This document shows, piece after piece, positions 1 to 8,680 of a stretch of 64,000 nucleotides of DNA (within the stretch, counting starts at the first letter, position 1; every line of letters starts with the position of its first letter). A program made the translations under genes and the position numbers. The stretch is taken from assembly GCF_037893185.1 (NCBI RefSeq), contig NZ_CP140772.1:6750001-6814000 (forward strand). The letters are read 5' to 3'. The stretch is from Chitinophaga sp. 180180018-3 (GTDB lineage Bacteria > Bacteroidota > Bacteroidia > Chitinophagales > Chitinophagaceae). Below the pieces are notes generated by a model that saw only the letters and a program-made list of their open reading frames with translations, ran no database searches and was not told where the DNA came from.

Positions 1-586
1 GGCCCCTCACCATCCCCCGCAAAAAACGATTGGCGGTAACGTTATAGGATATACGCTCTTCCCCGATTGTCCAGTAAGAAGTAGTTATATTACAGATATA
101 GGTCTTTACCTGTGTATTTCTCTTCGAAAAGGTAGTAAAATCACGATACTCCATAATGACAGCAGCAGCCTCCTGCAGCGCATCATGGTCCAGTTTATAA
201 GGAAAGAAATATCCGCGGTCTTTCATAAACGGATCCTTATGCCGGTATAACGTATATTCATAAGAACGGCCCAGCGCGGCAAAGCGGCTGTTGGCATCCG
301 GCGGCACCAGGTAGACACCTTTCAGCACCACATCTTCCGGTAAAATTGCATTGATCTTATATAAAAACTGAGGGTGTAAGGGCAATTCCGTGTCAAAGTG
401 CAGGAAGTTCTGTAATGCATTCACCCCCGCATCGGTACGGCTGGAACCAGTGCTCACAATAGTTTCCCTGAGTAATAAACTCAACGCACGATCTATCTCT
501 GCCTGCACGGTATGTGCATTTTCCTGTATCTGGAAACCACTGTACTGCGCTCCTTTGTATGCTACTTCTATAAAGTACCTGTTCAT
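1..586 (-). CDS. truA: tRNA pseudouridine synthase A (partial, 3' end off window)
   Basis: Would convert uridines 38-40 of the tRNA anticodon arm to pseudouridine. About 195 N-terminal codons are present, beginning MNRYFIEVAYKGAQYSGFQ, and the frame stays open to the left window edge. The catalytic-Asp loop reads SSRTDAGVNALQNFLHFD. The family usually has H where this protein has N (RTDAGVH). The final visible residues, FLRGMVRG, match the conserved R-x-MVR segment of the second domain. It lies downstream of the DUF4476 gene on the same strand, but a terminator hairpin separates them, so it probably has its own promoter. The missing part is the C-terminal quarter. Family assignment is firm. 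Confidence 0.92.
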   Translation of the reverse strand, partial: MNRYFIEVAYKGAQYSGFQIQENAHTVQAEIDRALSLLLRETIVSTGSSRTDAGVNALQNFLHFDTELPLHPQFLYKINAILPEDVVLKGVYLVPPDANSRFAALGRSYEYTLYRHKDPFMKDRGYFFPYKLDHDALQEAAAVIMEYRDFTTFSKRNTQVKTYICNITTSYWTIGEERISYNVTANRFLRGMVRG

Positions 587-625
587 ATCGGGAGCGAAAA
601 TAAAGAATTGCAGCTATTAAAAAGA

Positions 626-647
626 AAAGGGGGCTAAAGCCCCCTTT
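626..647 (-). terminator. Rho-independent terminator after the DUF4476 gene
   Basis: A GGGGGC/GCCCCC stem extended by A/T pairs on both sides has a 4-nt loop and is followed on the minus strand by TTTTCTTTTT. It starts a few bases past the stop codon of the DUF4476 gene and separates it from truA. Confidence 0.8.
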
Positions 648-651
648 CAAA

Positions 652-2181
652 TTACTTATGCAGCATCGCCTTAAAGCGTCCCTTGTAGTAGTCATCTATC
701 AACAGCGACTCCAGCGAACTATATTTCTCCGAATCGTAGGTCTTGGAGTAAGCCGCATCCAGCAGGCGATACCGGGTATCATCGCCGGTCAGCAACTGCA
801 CCAGTGTTTTTACCTGCGATGTTTCCAGACAATAATTACGGGTCTGTTTCTGGAATACATCTATCATACTGTTATCTGTACGGGCAGCTACAAACTTGCG
901 CAATACCTTACGGAAAGTACCTTCATCCATGATATTGCTGCAATCGGAGTTAACCAGGCGAGTGTCTGTTTTCTTCCGGGAAACGGCGGGCGCCTCTGCT
1001 GCTACTTCTGCGCCTACCGGTGCTCCTGCTGCATCCAGCGTAGTTTCATCACCGCCGTGTTTCTTTTTCTTCTTTGATGTTTTCACCGGTTCATCTGCTC
1101 CATATGCAGCAATACCATAACCGCTGGAATCGGTGATCACATTGGCAAAGCCCTTCTCTTCGCTATTTCTGTGTTTCTTCTTACGCGAACGGCCGGATGT
1201 TTCCTCTGTTGCAGGCAGATCAGGTATTACAGGTGCTGTAGCCGTCACCTGCGGAGCAGTGGCAGCAGCAGCCGGCGTTTTATCGTCCTGGAATTCTATA
1301 AAATCAGGCTCTCCTTCACGGGCCTTATGTTTTTTATGCTTTTTCACCGGTTGTTCTTCTGCCAGCGCTGGCGGAGTCACCTCTGTAGCAGCTGCTTCGC
1401 TGGCTGCAGTCTTACTTTCATCTGCCATCACCTGTGTCAACAAGGCCTGCTCTTCTTCCGTCAGTGGCTCTCTTTCGTTCCTACGCTTCTTGCGGGCGGG
1501 CTTACTGGGCTCTTCCACTCCGGCTCCTGCATCCACAGCCGCTACTGGTGTTTTCACAACCGGAGCAGGTGCAGGCACGGGTTCCGGCTCATTCCTGTCG
1601 TCGGCCGATACTACCACTTTATCAAGGGCAGATGAAAACGAATTTCCCTGTTTATTAGCCGAATTGGTTTTAGCGGGGCCGGTTACAATTGCCTTATCAG
1701 CAAATGTTGTTTCCAGTTCTTTCTGGAGATTGGTCATCATCTCTTTCTTGGCAGTATCCAGTTCTGCCTGCGGAGGCACATCTGCCGCGGGTGTTGCCGG
1801 AGCGGCGTCTGCTACGGCAGGGGCATCTGAATTCGCCTTCAGCTCCCGGAAGGTCTGCAGATTATAAAGCGAATATCCGTCGCCCGCTTTTTTCAGCAGG
1901 AAACCCTGATCATTCTTTGCTATTCTAACGCTGAATTGTGCTTCCGGGGAAGCATTTTTAGGGAATCCTACAGTGATGGGAGCGGTTCCGGTCTCCAGCT
2001 GCGGGATGATAATATATCCCCGCTCTGTGGAGCTTAGTACCTTACCGTTGTACTTTACATAGAATGGTTGCCCCTTCTCACTCTGGATATAAACATAATG
2101 ACGTTGTCCCTGCGCCATCCCACGGCTGAAAAGGAACATACACGCCAATACAGATATGGCTGTCCTGATTTTGCGATGCAT
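652..2181 (-). CDS. DUF4476 domain protein with long low-complexity linker
   Basis: Secreted or periplasmic protein of unknown function, 509 aa. Residues 1-24 form a signal peptide ending FSRGMAQG. Residues 25-115 look like a compact N-terminal domain. Residues 120-405 are Ala/Pro/Glu-rich and probably disordered, with repeated Lys/His/Arg clusters (KKHKKHK, SRKKKHR, KKKKKHGG). The last ~95 residues (from DCSNIMDEGTFRKVL) match DUF4476, a Bacteroidota domain of unknown role. The conserved C-terminal domain and signal peptide support a real gene. Its start is 37 nt from the 3' end of the upstream biotinyl-carrier gene, so the two may be co-transcribed. Nothing visible indicates a substrate. 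Confidence 0.8.
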   Translation of the reverse strand: MHRKIRTAISVLACMFLFSRGMAQGQRHYVYIQSEKGQPFYVKYNGKVLSSTERGYIIIPQLETGTAPITVGFPKNASPEAQFSVRIAKNDQGFLLKKAGDGYSLYNLQTFRELKANSDAPAVADAAPATPAADVPPQAELDTAKKEMMTNLQKELETTFADKAIVTGPAKTNSANKQGNSFSSALDKVVVSADDRNEPEPVPAPAPVVKTPVAAVDAGAGVEEPSKPARKKRRNEREPLTEEEQALLTQVMADESKTAASEAAATEVTPPALAEEQPVKKHKKHKAREGEPDFIEFQDDKTPAAAATAPQVTATAPVIPDLPATEETSGRSRKKKHRNSEEKGFANVITDSSGYGIAAYGADEPVKTSKKKKKHGGDETTLDAAGAPVGAEVAAEAPAVSRKKTDTRLVNSDCSNIMDEGTFRKVLRKFVAARTDNSMIDVFQKQTRNYCLETSQVKTLVQLLTGDDTRYRLLDAAYSKTYDSEKYSSLESLLIDDYYKGRFKAMLHK

Positions 2182-2218
2182 ACTATAAACTTGGTATAAA
2201 ACTGTCCTTATGCAAATA

Positions 2219-2716
2219 TTATTCCAGCACTACCAGCACTTCACCTTTTTCTACGGCGGTGCGTTCGGCAATCCTGATTTCCTTCACTACGGCATCCGAT
2301 GCCGCCTTGAACACATTTTCCATTTTCATGGCTTCCAGTATCAACACCGGATCACCTTTGCGGATGGCCTGCCCCGGACTTACCAATACTTTCAGTACCA
2401 GTCCTGGCATAGGCGCTTTTATGTCGTTCACTTTCCGGGCCATGGCATCTTTAATACCCATAGAGGCCAATAGCTGATCAATAGGCTCTTCCAACGCCAC
2501 TTCAAAGTGCTGCAGCCCGATTTGCAAGGTTACTGTTTTAGTGTCTCTGTCGATCCGTAAAACCTGGGCCTGGTAGCTATGACCATTCATGATAATACTG
2601 TAATCTCCTGTCGGTAACTGTACTGCCGACCAGTTTACTTCCTGATCGTTGCAGGTTAGTTTTTTATCATTATTAACGGCAAATACAGATTTACCGTTTA
2701 CTGTTGCTTTGATCAT
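2219..2716 (-). CDS. Biotin carboxyl carrier protein / biotin-lipoyl attachment protein
   Basis: Carries biotin for an acyl-CoA carboxylase. The protein is 165 aa. The C-terminal ~70 residues form the biotinyl domain with the EAMKM motif, so K131 is the predicted biotinylated lysine, and it is preceded by the usual MPGLV strand. The N-terminal ~90 residues resemble the spacer of the stand-alone carrier subunit that accompanies propionyl/methylcrotonyl-type carboxylases in Bacteroidota. No carboxylase or carboxyltransferase subunit lies nearby, so the partner enzyme must be encoded elsewhere. A possible -7 box (TATTTTTG, minus strand, 2745-2752) precedes it. AccB of acetyl-CoA carboxylase is less likely because the N-terminal region differs. 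Confidence 0.85.
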   Translation of the reverse strand: MIKATVNGKSVFAVNNDKKLTCNDQEVNWSAVQLPTGDYSIIMNGHSYQAQVLRIDRDTKTVTLQIGLQHFEVALEEPIDQLLASMGIKDAMARKVNDIKAPMPGLVLKVLVSPGQAIRKGDPVLILEAMKMENVFKAASDAVVKEIRIAERTAVEKGEVLVVLE

Positions 2717-2823
2717 ATGCTATTTTATTGGCCTGTAACTGTAACAAAAATAGCATTTTTAACCACTTAGCTCGTTTTTAGCCCATTTGTTTAAATTTGA
2801 TGCGTTTAAGTCGGCCAAGCCGA

Positions 2824-2831
2824 TACATTTG
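2824..2831 (+). promoter_or_regulatory. Possible -7 box for the M1 aminopeptidase gene
   Basis: TACATTTG fits the Bacteroidota TAnnTTTG element and lies 18 nt before the ATG. The best TTTG upstream is 24 nt away, which is too far, so the call is weak. Confidence 0.35.
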
Positions 2832-2849
2832 TTTTAAATCGTTTTTTCC

Positions 2850-5399
2850 ATGAATCAACATCTGAAGCAATCCCTGAAAGGAATGCTGGTCGGAGGAATG
2901 GCTATAATGGGGTTGAGTGCTTCGTTGCTTGCCCAATCAGACAAGTCTAACCTGGAAGACCCCGCATTAAACATCTACAGAGCAGCTGCCACCAAAGTAA
3001 ATGACCTGGTACATACGAAACTGGATGTACGTTTCGATTACGCCAAAAGATACCTTTATGGTAAGGCCTGGATCACCCTCAAACCCCATTTCTATGCTAC
3101 CGACTCCCTGACCCTCGATGCCAAAGGTATGGATATTAAGGAAGTAGCGCTGGTAAAAGGCAACAGGAATATTCCGTTGAAATACAGCTACGATAATATG
3201 CAGCTGCACATTGCACTCGACAAATCCTACAACGCTACCGAATCATACATTATACATATTAATTATACCTCCAAGCCCGATGAGCTGAAAGTCAAGGGCA
3301 GTGCGGCGATCACGGAGGCCAAAGGATTATACTTCATCAACCCCGACGGTAAAGATCCTAAAAAGCCTATCCAGATATGGACGCAGGGTGAAACAGAAAG
3401 TGCCTCAGCATGGTTTCCGACTATCGATAAAACCAACCAGAAATGTACTGAAGAGATCAGTATGACGGTAGAAAAGAAATACGTTACACTGTCGAACGGT
3501 AAACTGGTTAGCCAGAAGAATAACGCAGATGGTACCCGTACTGATACCTGGAAGATGGATCTGCCCCATTCCCCTTATCTCTTCATGATGGCGGTGGGTG
3601 AATATGCTATTGTAAAAGACAGCTGGCGTGGTAAGGAGGTAAATTATTATGTGGAAAAACCTTTCGAGAAATATGCGCGCAATATTTTCGGCAATACTCC
3701 GGAAATGCTCACCTTTTATTCTAAACTGCTGGGCTATGATTATCCCTGGGTAAAATACTCCCAGATCACCGGCCGCGACTATGTTTCAGGCGCAATGGAA
3801 AATACTACGGCCACATTGCACGGAGAGTTTCTTCAGAAAACAGACAGGGAACTGCTCGACAACAATAACTACAACGAATCTGTGATTGCGCACGAATTGT
3901 TTCACCACTGGTTCGGAGACCTGGCCACTGCTGAATCCTGGAGTAATCTCACGATGAACGAATCTTTCGCAGACTACAGTGAATACCTCTGGCTGGAGTA
4001 CAAATATGGAAGGGATGCCGCTGATGAGCATAGCCTGGAAGCCACCCAATCGTATATGTCGATGGTACAATATTCTGGTGATAAAGACCTGGTACGCTTT
4101 CACTATCGTGACCGGGAAGACATGTTTGACCAGGTGACTTATCAGAAAGGCGGCCGTATTCTGAATATGCTGCGTTATGCAGTAGGTGATTCTGCTTTCT
4201 TCAAATCACTGAACCTCTATCTGAAAACCTATGCATTTAAAGCCACAGAAGCGCATCAGCTCCGCCTTGCTTTTGAAGAAGTGACTGGCCGTGATATGAA
4301 CTGGTTCTTCAACGAATGGTACTTTGGTAAAGGCTTCCCACAACTGGATATCAGCTACAAATATGATGAAGCGGCGAAAAAAGTGACGGTTGTTATCCAG
4401 CAGATCCAGAAGGAGGATAAAATATGGCAGATCCCGATGGCAATAGATGTATATGAGGGTAGTAAGGCAACCCGGCATAATATATTTATGACCAACCGGG
4501 TAGATTCCTTTACGTTCTCCTATCATAACAAACCCGACCTGGTGAACGTGGATGCCGACAAGGTAGTATTGGCTAAAGTCGACGATCATCGTCCGTTCAG
4601 CACCTATGCTTTCCAATACCAGCATGCGCCTACGTACATGGATCGTCGTATAGCCATCGACGAGGCTGCTGAAGCGCAGGGCAGTAACCCGGAGGCAGCC
4701 CGGATACTCCAGCTTGCACTGAAAGACAAATACCACGGTTTGAGAACATATGCTCTTGGCAAACTGAATATGAGTAACAGCACCATCAAGGCGGCGGCAT
4801 TGCCGGTGATACTGGAGCTGGCTCAGAAAGATCCCAGTTCGCTGGTACGGGCGGCAGCGCTGCAACAGCTGGTTGAGCTGAAAGATCCGCAATATGCTGC
4901 GATGTTTGAAACAGCTACAAAAGATCCGTCGTACGGAGTAGAAGCTGCCGGCCTCGAAGGCCTCTCAGCACTGGACCAGGAAAAAGCTTATGCAGTGGCG
5001 CAGAAAATGTCGGCCGATGCGAAAGGTAAACTGGTAACGGCTATTGCCGGCATTTTTGCCAAGCAGGGCAATGCTGCTGATGTAGATTACGTAGCTGCTA
5101 AATTCGATGAAACCAGCGGCCAGGACAAGCTAAATGCTGCATTCGACTACCTGGGTTTCCTGGCGAAGATTAACAATACCACCGCTGTACTGAAAGGCAT
5201 CGACCAGGTAAAAGCCATGACAGCGCAGTTTAACAACTCACAGGTAAGCACTTACATCAGCAATTGGATGCAGGAAATCGCCGAGAAGAAAAGCCGGGAT
5301 ACTACTACTGTAAGCGGCACCAATCGCGATGAATTGCAGAAACAATCGGATTATTTCCGCAAGACAGCAGCGGAGATAAAGAAGACGATTAAGGATTAA
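2850..5399 (+). CDS. M1 family metallo-aminopeptidase, exported
   Basis: Zinc aminopeptidase that removes N-terminal residues from peptides, probably in the periplasm, 849 aa. A signal peptide ends near ASLLAQS. The exopeptidase motif GAMEN is at residues 314-318. The zinc site is H348-E-L-F-H352 with the third ligand E371 (HExxH-x18-E). After the catalytic and thermolysin-like domains, residues ~600-820 are helical and Ala/Leu-rich, resembling the HEAT-like C-terminal repeats of this family. All expected catalytic motifs are present. The gene is monocistronic: it is divergent from the biotinyl-carrier gene and followed immediately by a very long palindrome. Function as a general aminopeptidase is well supported; substrate preference is unknown. 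Confidence 0.93.
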   Translation: MNQHLKQSLKGMLVGGMAIMGLSASLLAQSDKSNLEDPALNIYRAAATKVNDLVHTKLDVRFDYAKRYLYGKAWITLKPHFYATDSLTLDAKGMDIKEVALVKGNRNIPLKYSYDNMQLHIALDKSYNATESYIIHINYTSKPDELKVKGSAAITEAKGLYFINPDGKDPKKPIQIWTQGETESASAWFPTIDKTNQKCTEEISMTVEKKYVTLSNGKLVSQKNNADGTRTDTWKMDLPHSPYLFMMAVGEYAIVKDSWRGKEVNYYVEKPFEKYARNIFGNTPEMLTFYSKLLGYDYPWVKYSQITGRDYVSGAMENTTATLHGEFLQKTDRELLDNNNYNESVIAHELFHHWFGDLATAESWSNLTMNESFADYSEYLWLEYKYGRDAADEHSLEATQSYMSMVQYSGDKDLVRFHYRDREDMFDQVTYQKGGRILNMLRYAVGDSAFFKSLNLYLKTYAFKATEAHQLRLAFEEVTGRDMNWFFNEWYFGKGFPQLDISYKYDEAAKKVTVVIQQIQKEDKIWQIPMAIDVYEGSKATRHNIFMTNRVDSFTFSYHNKPDLVNVDADKVVLAKVDDHRPFSTYAFQYQHAPTYMDRRIAIDEAAEAQGSNPEAARILQLALKDKYHGLRTYALGKLNMSNSTIKAAALPVILELAQKDPSSLVRAAALQQLVELKDPQYAAMFETATKDPSYGVEAAGLEGLSALDQEKAYAVAQKMSADAKGKLVTAIAGIFAKQGNAADVDYVAAKFDETSGQDKLNAAFDYLGFLAKINNTTAVLKGIDQVKAMTAQFNNSQVSTYISNWMQEIAEKKSRDTTTVSGTNRDELQKQSDYFRKTAAEIKKTIKD

Positions 5400-5495
5400 T
5401 TACGAATTACGAAATAAAGCGAAGACCTAAGCAGATAATAATCTAAATGAAAATATTATCTGCTTAGGTCTTCGCTTTATTTCGTAATTCGTAAT
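5399..5495. repeat. Extragenic palindrome with 42-bp perfect arms
   Basis: Arms 5399-5440 and 5454-5495 are exact reverse complements with a 13-nt spacer. The outer part of each arm is built from AATTACG/CGTAATT units; the inner part carries GCGAAGACCTAAGCAGATAA. It starts at the last base of the aminopeptidase stop codon and probably serves as its terminator. A relative lies at 21188-21265, and the inner core resembles the palindrome at 46671-46722. Confidence 0.9.
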
Positions 5496-5516
5496 TCCTA
5501 ATTACTGGTGTCCGGT

Positions 5517-5549
5517 AAAACTTAGGCTTGATCAAAAAGCCTAGGTTTT
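5517..5549 (-). terminator. Hairpin inside the left IS end
   Basis: Arms AAAACTTAGGCTT (5517-5529) and AAGCCTAGGTTTT (5537-5549) pair with a single G-T mismatch. It lies downstream of the transposase gene and probably ends its transcript. Confidence 0.6.
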
Positions 5550-5595
5550 ACGGGCATAAAAGGTTCAAAAAAGGGATATTTAAAGTTCCAGGCCC

Positions 5596-6813
5596 CTATG
5601 TGGCAAATAGCAAAAGCGGAGAATCTTTAGCTTTATACTGATTGAACCTGTCTAAAAGGCTTTTTTCGGCCGCCGTGATAAAGGCTTTAAGGTTCATATA
5701 AGTCATCATATGTAGCCTGACCATACTAACCAGATTAGAAAAGGACCATTTGCATTTGTAGTTAGAGCTGATTACTTTAAGAATAAGATCAGCAATCATT
5801 ACACACCAGATTTGTATTTTAATAGCATTGGGGCTATCTCCCAGAAAGTATCTAAGGGGATAATTTTGCTTTAGCCGCTTAAATAATAATTCAATCTGCC
5901 ACCTTTTATGATAACAATCAGCTATAGTAGCAGGTTTGAGATGAAAATCATTAGTTATAAATTCAAAGATATGGCCGCTTTTTTTGTCCTTATAAGTAAT
6001 AAGTCGGGCCTTTACCTTAGCATTTTTTTTATTATGATTATGTCCTAACTCAATTTCCCGGTCAGCTAAAACCCCCTTGTTTACCTGCGACTCACTGATG
6101 GGACGATCTTCGATAATTGTATGAATGGAACTATCGATGTTACGGGTTATCCATGTAATGGCTCCTTCATCCAAAGTGTTATAAGCACTATAGTCTCTGT
6201 ATCCTTTATCAAATACCAGGATTGACCCGGCAGGTAACACCACTTTTTTAAGAAAGGAAACATCAGCTTTGGCAGCAGCGCTGAATCTAACCATACAGGG
6301 TACATCCTGATCGCTTCTCATTAAAGTGTGTACTTTAATACCGCCTTTGCGTCTTCCATCCATATCAGATTTACCTGCCCCTTTTAATATCTGCTGAAAC
6401 AGGCTGATAGTGGTAGAATCAAACAGATAAAGTTTTGATGCCAGTTTTGCCGGCCGGCTGTCCGGTAAAAATTGTCCATACCGCTTTAATAGTTCCAGGT
6501 AGATGGCTTCAAAAACTTTTGTACCTCTACGTATACTGGCATCAGAAATAGTACTCCTTCTGGGCGGATGGGTGATGCCCAGATGGGCTAGTCGGTGCTC
6601 CCAGGCCAGCATGCCTGTAGTAACCTCCCGCAAGGAGCTACACTGATTAATTATACTGTAAAGTAGCGTCACCAGATGATCATAGGTCTTGAATCGCTTA
6701 CAGCAACGATCTGCCTGATAGTGAATGGCTAATTTGTTCACCAGCGGTCTGGGAATAAAAGAAAGTAACTGACTAAATATCGGCTGTCCGGTAAAATATA
6801 TACCTTTACTCAT
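5596..6813 (-). CDS. IS4-family DDE transposase
   Basis: Catalyses cut-and-paste movement of the surrounding insertion sequence, 405 aa. The C-terminal part carries the IS4 YREK signature, YHKRWQIELLFKRLKQN (Y-2-R-3-E-6-K). DDE acidic residues are expected in FDSTTISLF (first D) and VFDKGYRDY (second D). The N-terminal ~75 residues (GQPIFSQLLSFIP and following) match the domain commonly seen at the start of this transposase group. The ATG at 6813 is the only sensible start. The reading frame is open throughout, so the element may be active. Two copies of a 16-nt sequence related to the inverted repeat lie inside the gene (see findings). Confidence 0.93.
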   Translation of the reverse strand: MSKGIYFTGQPIFSQLLSFIPRPLVNKLAIHYQADRCCKRFKTYDHLVTLLYSIINQCSSLREVTTGMLAWEHRLAHLGITHPPRRSTISDASIRRGTKVFEAIYLELLKRYGQFLPDSRPAKLASKLYLFDSTTISLFQQILKGAGKSDMDGRRKGGIKVHTLMRSDQDVPCMVRFSAAAKADVSFLKKVVLPAGSILVFDKGYRDYSAYNTLDEGAITWITRNIDSSIHTIIEDRPISESQVNKGVLADREIELGHNHNKKNAKVKARLITYKDKKSGHIFEFITNDFHLKPATIADCYHKRWQIELLFKRLKQNYPLRYFLGDSPNAIKIQIWCVMIADLILKVISSNYKCKWSFSNLVSMVRLHMMTYMNLKAFITAAEKSLLDRFNQYKAKDSPLLLFAT

Positions 6814-6849
6814 GGTACTTTTTTTAAGTGTGGTAACTTGAAAATACCA

Positions 6850-6877
6850 AAAAACGGGGACGATTGTCCCCGTTTTT
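6850..6877. terminator. Hairpin upstream of the transposase gene
   Basis: Perfect 12-bp arms (AAAAACGGGGAC / GTCCCCGTTTTT) with a 4-nt loop and flanking A/T runs. Lying between the right IS end and the transposase ATG, it should block read-through from the neighbouring minus-strand gene into the transposase. Confidence 0.7.
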
Positions 6878-6916
6878 ATTCATTGACTTCTTTTTTTCCC
6901 CGGACACCAATGATTC

Positions 6917-7843
6917 CTAATTCCTAATTTCCACCAGCCCTTTCTCTTCCTCATCCCATCTCCACGGGGTATTAGAAAGGCGTACCCCGCCCAGCCAGCG
7001 GTGTTCCTGTGATATATAATCGAGGTAGTTTTCTTCTTCCTCAAGGATTTCCCGTCCAAGGCTGGTTATTTTCAGCATCTGATCTTCTTCGGTAACGACA
7101 CCTGCATGCACCATCTTGCGCACCAGCAGATCGAGTTGAAAATCACCGAAGCCATAAATTTCCAATTCGTTCCAGAAGAGCCGGTACAACTCGTACCAGC
7201 GGTAGCTGCCTAATACCAGGTGTAACAGGAAGTAATTTTCTATGATACTCAACCCGGTATTAACATCGGGGAATCTTTTCAGATGGGCGTTAATGGCAGC
7301 GGGCATGTATTTTAGTCTGCCCGTGCCGGATGGCAGCTTACTGATAACTTCCAGTGGTTGTGGCGTTTTCATACACCAGGCTTCCCATATCTCCGCGGCC
7401 CAACCCAGGTCTTTCTCATCCAGCCGGACGCGCTCTTCAAAAGCTGTTACCAGGTCGGCCGGAAGTGGCTTGTGTGTCAGATCTGCTATACTTATGGGAG
7501 GCAGATCTGATAATCTGTTGCTGAGGTAATAAAGCACAAATAACAGGTTCACCTGGCAGAAAAGGTCGTATTCAAACCAAAGGATGATCTCATCCGCAAC
7601 AGCGCCGGAGGTATATAATTTCTCCAGTTCCTGCACAACGTTTGTATAGTAAGATTGCTTATCGATCCCGTAGTGAAACTCCAGGTGCTTTGCCCTGCTT
7701 TCAAAAAATTCTGGCAGGTGTGTCGTATATTTTGCTTTGCCTTCGCACATCATTTCCCGGCATATGACAACTTCTCCCGGTATGCCGCTTTCGCGGAATA
7801 CGGTCAGTACTGCATCTCCGTTCAACACATTCAGATACGACAT
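6917..7843 (-). CDS. DUF1835 domain protein
   Basis: Conserved protein of unknown function, 308 aa, cytoplasmic (no signal peptide or membrane segment). The N-terminus (LNVLNGDAVLTVFRESGIPG, then VVICREMMCEGKA) matches the DUF1835 opening, and the C-terminal half (from about residue 180) resembles the partner domain that usually follows it. Its last codons and stop (EIRN*) are encoded by the AATTAGGAATTAG tail of the repeat sequence in which the insertion sequence sits, so the insertion abuts its 3' end without disrupting it. No functional partner lies next to it. Confidence 0.75.
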   Translation of the reverse strand: MSYLNVLNGDAVLTVFRESGIPGEVVICREMMCEGKAKYTTHLPEFFESRAKHLEFHYGIDKQSYYTNVVQELEKLYTSGAVADEIILWFEYDLFCQVNLLFVLYYLSNRLSDLPPISIADLTHKPLPADLVTAFEERVRLDEKDLGWAAEIWEAWCMKTPQPLEVISKLPSGTGRLKYMPAAINAHLKRFPDVNTGLSIIENYFLLHLVLGSYRWYELYRLFWNELEIYGFGDFQLDLLVRKMVHAGVVTEEDQMLKITSLGREILEEEENYLDYISQEHRWLGGVRLSNTPWRWDEEEKGLVEIRN

Positions 7844-7865
7844 AAAATAACTTTATGCGAGAAAA

Positions 7866-8645
7866 TTACCAGCTGCCACTGGCTCCACCACCGCCACCGG
7901 ATCCACCGCCAAAACCACCGAAGCCGCCGCCTCCACCGCCGCCGGACCAGCCACCACCGCTACTTCCACTGCCCCAGCCGCTCATGCCTCCGATCACCGG
8001 CCATATCCAGCCACCACGTCTGTTATAAGTGGTACCGCCACCACCACCGCCGCCGCCACCGCGACTAATAATGGAAACAATAATCACAATGACCATAATC
8101 ACCAGGAAGATAACTCCCGGGCTTATTCCAGGCTCACTCTGTTTGGGGTCTGCTTTGTATTCACCGGCAGCTGCTTTTTCAATAGCGTCCACCGCCCCGT
8201 TCAGGCCTTCATAATAACGGCCTTCGCGGAAAGCAGGCTTAATAATCTGGTTAATGATATCGTTGGCAATGGCATCAGGCACCGCCCCTTCCATACCATA
8301 TCCCGTCTCGATCCTGATCTTCCTGTCTTCAACTGAAACAAGAATTAGTATCCCATTGTTCTTGCCTTTGCTACCTATCCCCCAATCCCGCAGTATTTTT
8401 AATGATACCTGGGAAATGTCGTAATCGCCGACCGACTTCAGGGTAACAATGGCAATCTGGGTGGACGTGCTGTCGTTGTATGCCACCACCTTCTGTTCCA
8501 ATGCCTCATCTTCATTCTTCAGCAAAATACCTGCGAAATCATTTACCAGGGAAGGAGGATTAGGACGGGGCGGAATATTCTGGGCCTTAACCAGTAATCC
8601 GGCCATCAATAACAATCCCGGTAAAAACCAGCGTAATATTCTCAT
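7866..8645 (-). CDS. TPM-domain membrane protein (YgcG-like)
   Basis: Membrane-anchored protein of the TPM (TLP18.3/Psb32/MOLO-1) family, 259 aa. A signal peptide covers residues 1-21 (ending LVKAQ). The TPM domain spans about 30-155 (VNDFAGILLKNEDEALEQKV; NNGILILVSVEDRKIRIETG). A single transmembrane helix lies near 173-193. The rest is a Gly/Ser-rich tail with nine consecutive glycines and repeated GGGFGGF-type stretches. In the family the domain faces the periplasm; proposed roles include photosystem repair and phosphatase activity, but no bacterial substrate is established. It is the last gene of the lemA-TPM-TPM operon, 35 nt after its neighbour. Confidence 0.87.
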   Translation of the reverse strand: MRILRWFLPGLLLMAGLLVKAQNIPPRPNPPSLVNDFAGILLKNEDEALEQKVVAYNDSTSTQIAIVTLKSVGDYDISQVSLKILRDWGIGSKGKNNGILILVSVEDRKIRIETGYGMEGAVPDAIANDIINQIIKPAFREGRYYEGLNGAVDAIEKAAAGEYKADPKQSEPGISPGVIFLVIMVIVIIVSIISRGGGGGGGGGTTYNRRGGWIWPVIGGMSGWGSGSSGGGWSGGGGGGGFGGFGGGSGGGGGASGSW

Positions 8646-8680
8646 TGTATCAACCTATAATCGTTTAAAAAGAGTGGCGG

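Larger units (their letters stand above)
5504..6912. mobile_element. IS4-family insertion sequence
   Basis: One transposase gene lies between short imperfect inverted ends. The left end reads TGGTGTCCGGTAAAA (5506-5520). The right end, read on the minus strand, is TGGTGTCCGGGGAAAA. A 10-bp direct repeat ATTCCTAATT flanks it (5494-5503 and 6913-6922), a likely target duplication; the tail it entered is itself repetitive, so the exact boundaries are uncertain by a base or two. Hairpins just inside both ends (5517-5549 and 6850-6877) look like transcription insulators. The element appears intact. Confidence 0.82.

Noticed and set aside
1133-1867. Open frame of 244 codons on the plus strand opposite the DUF4476 gene
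   Set aside because: Antisense shadow created by the Ala/Pro/Lys low-complexity linker; Ser/Ala-rich without signal or homology, while the minus strand has a signal peptide and DUF4476 domain.
5399-5495. Considered as a CRISPR repeat or integron attC site
   Set aside because: A single perfect palindrome with no regular spacers, no cas genes and no integrase; better explained as an extragenic palindrome.
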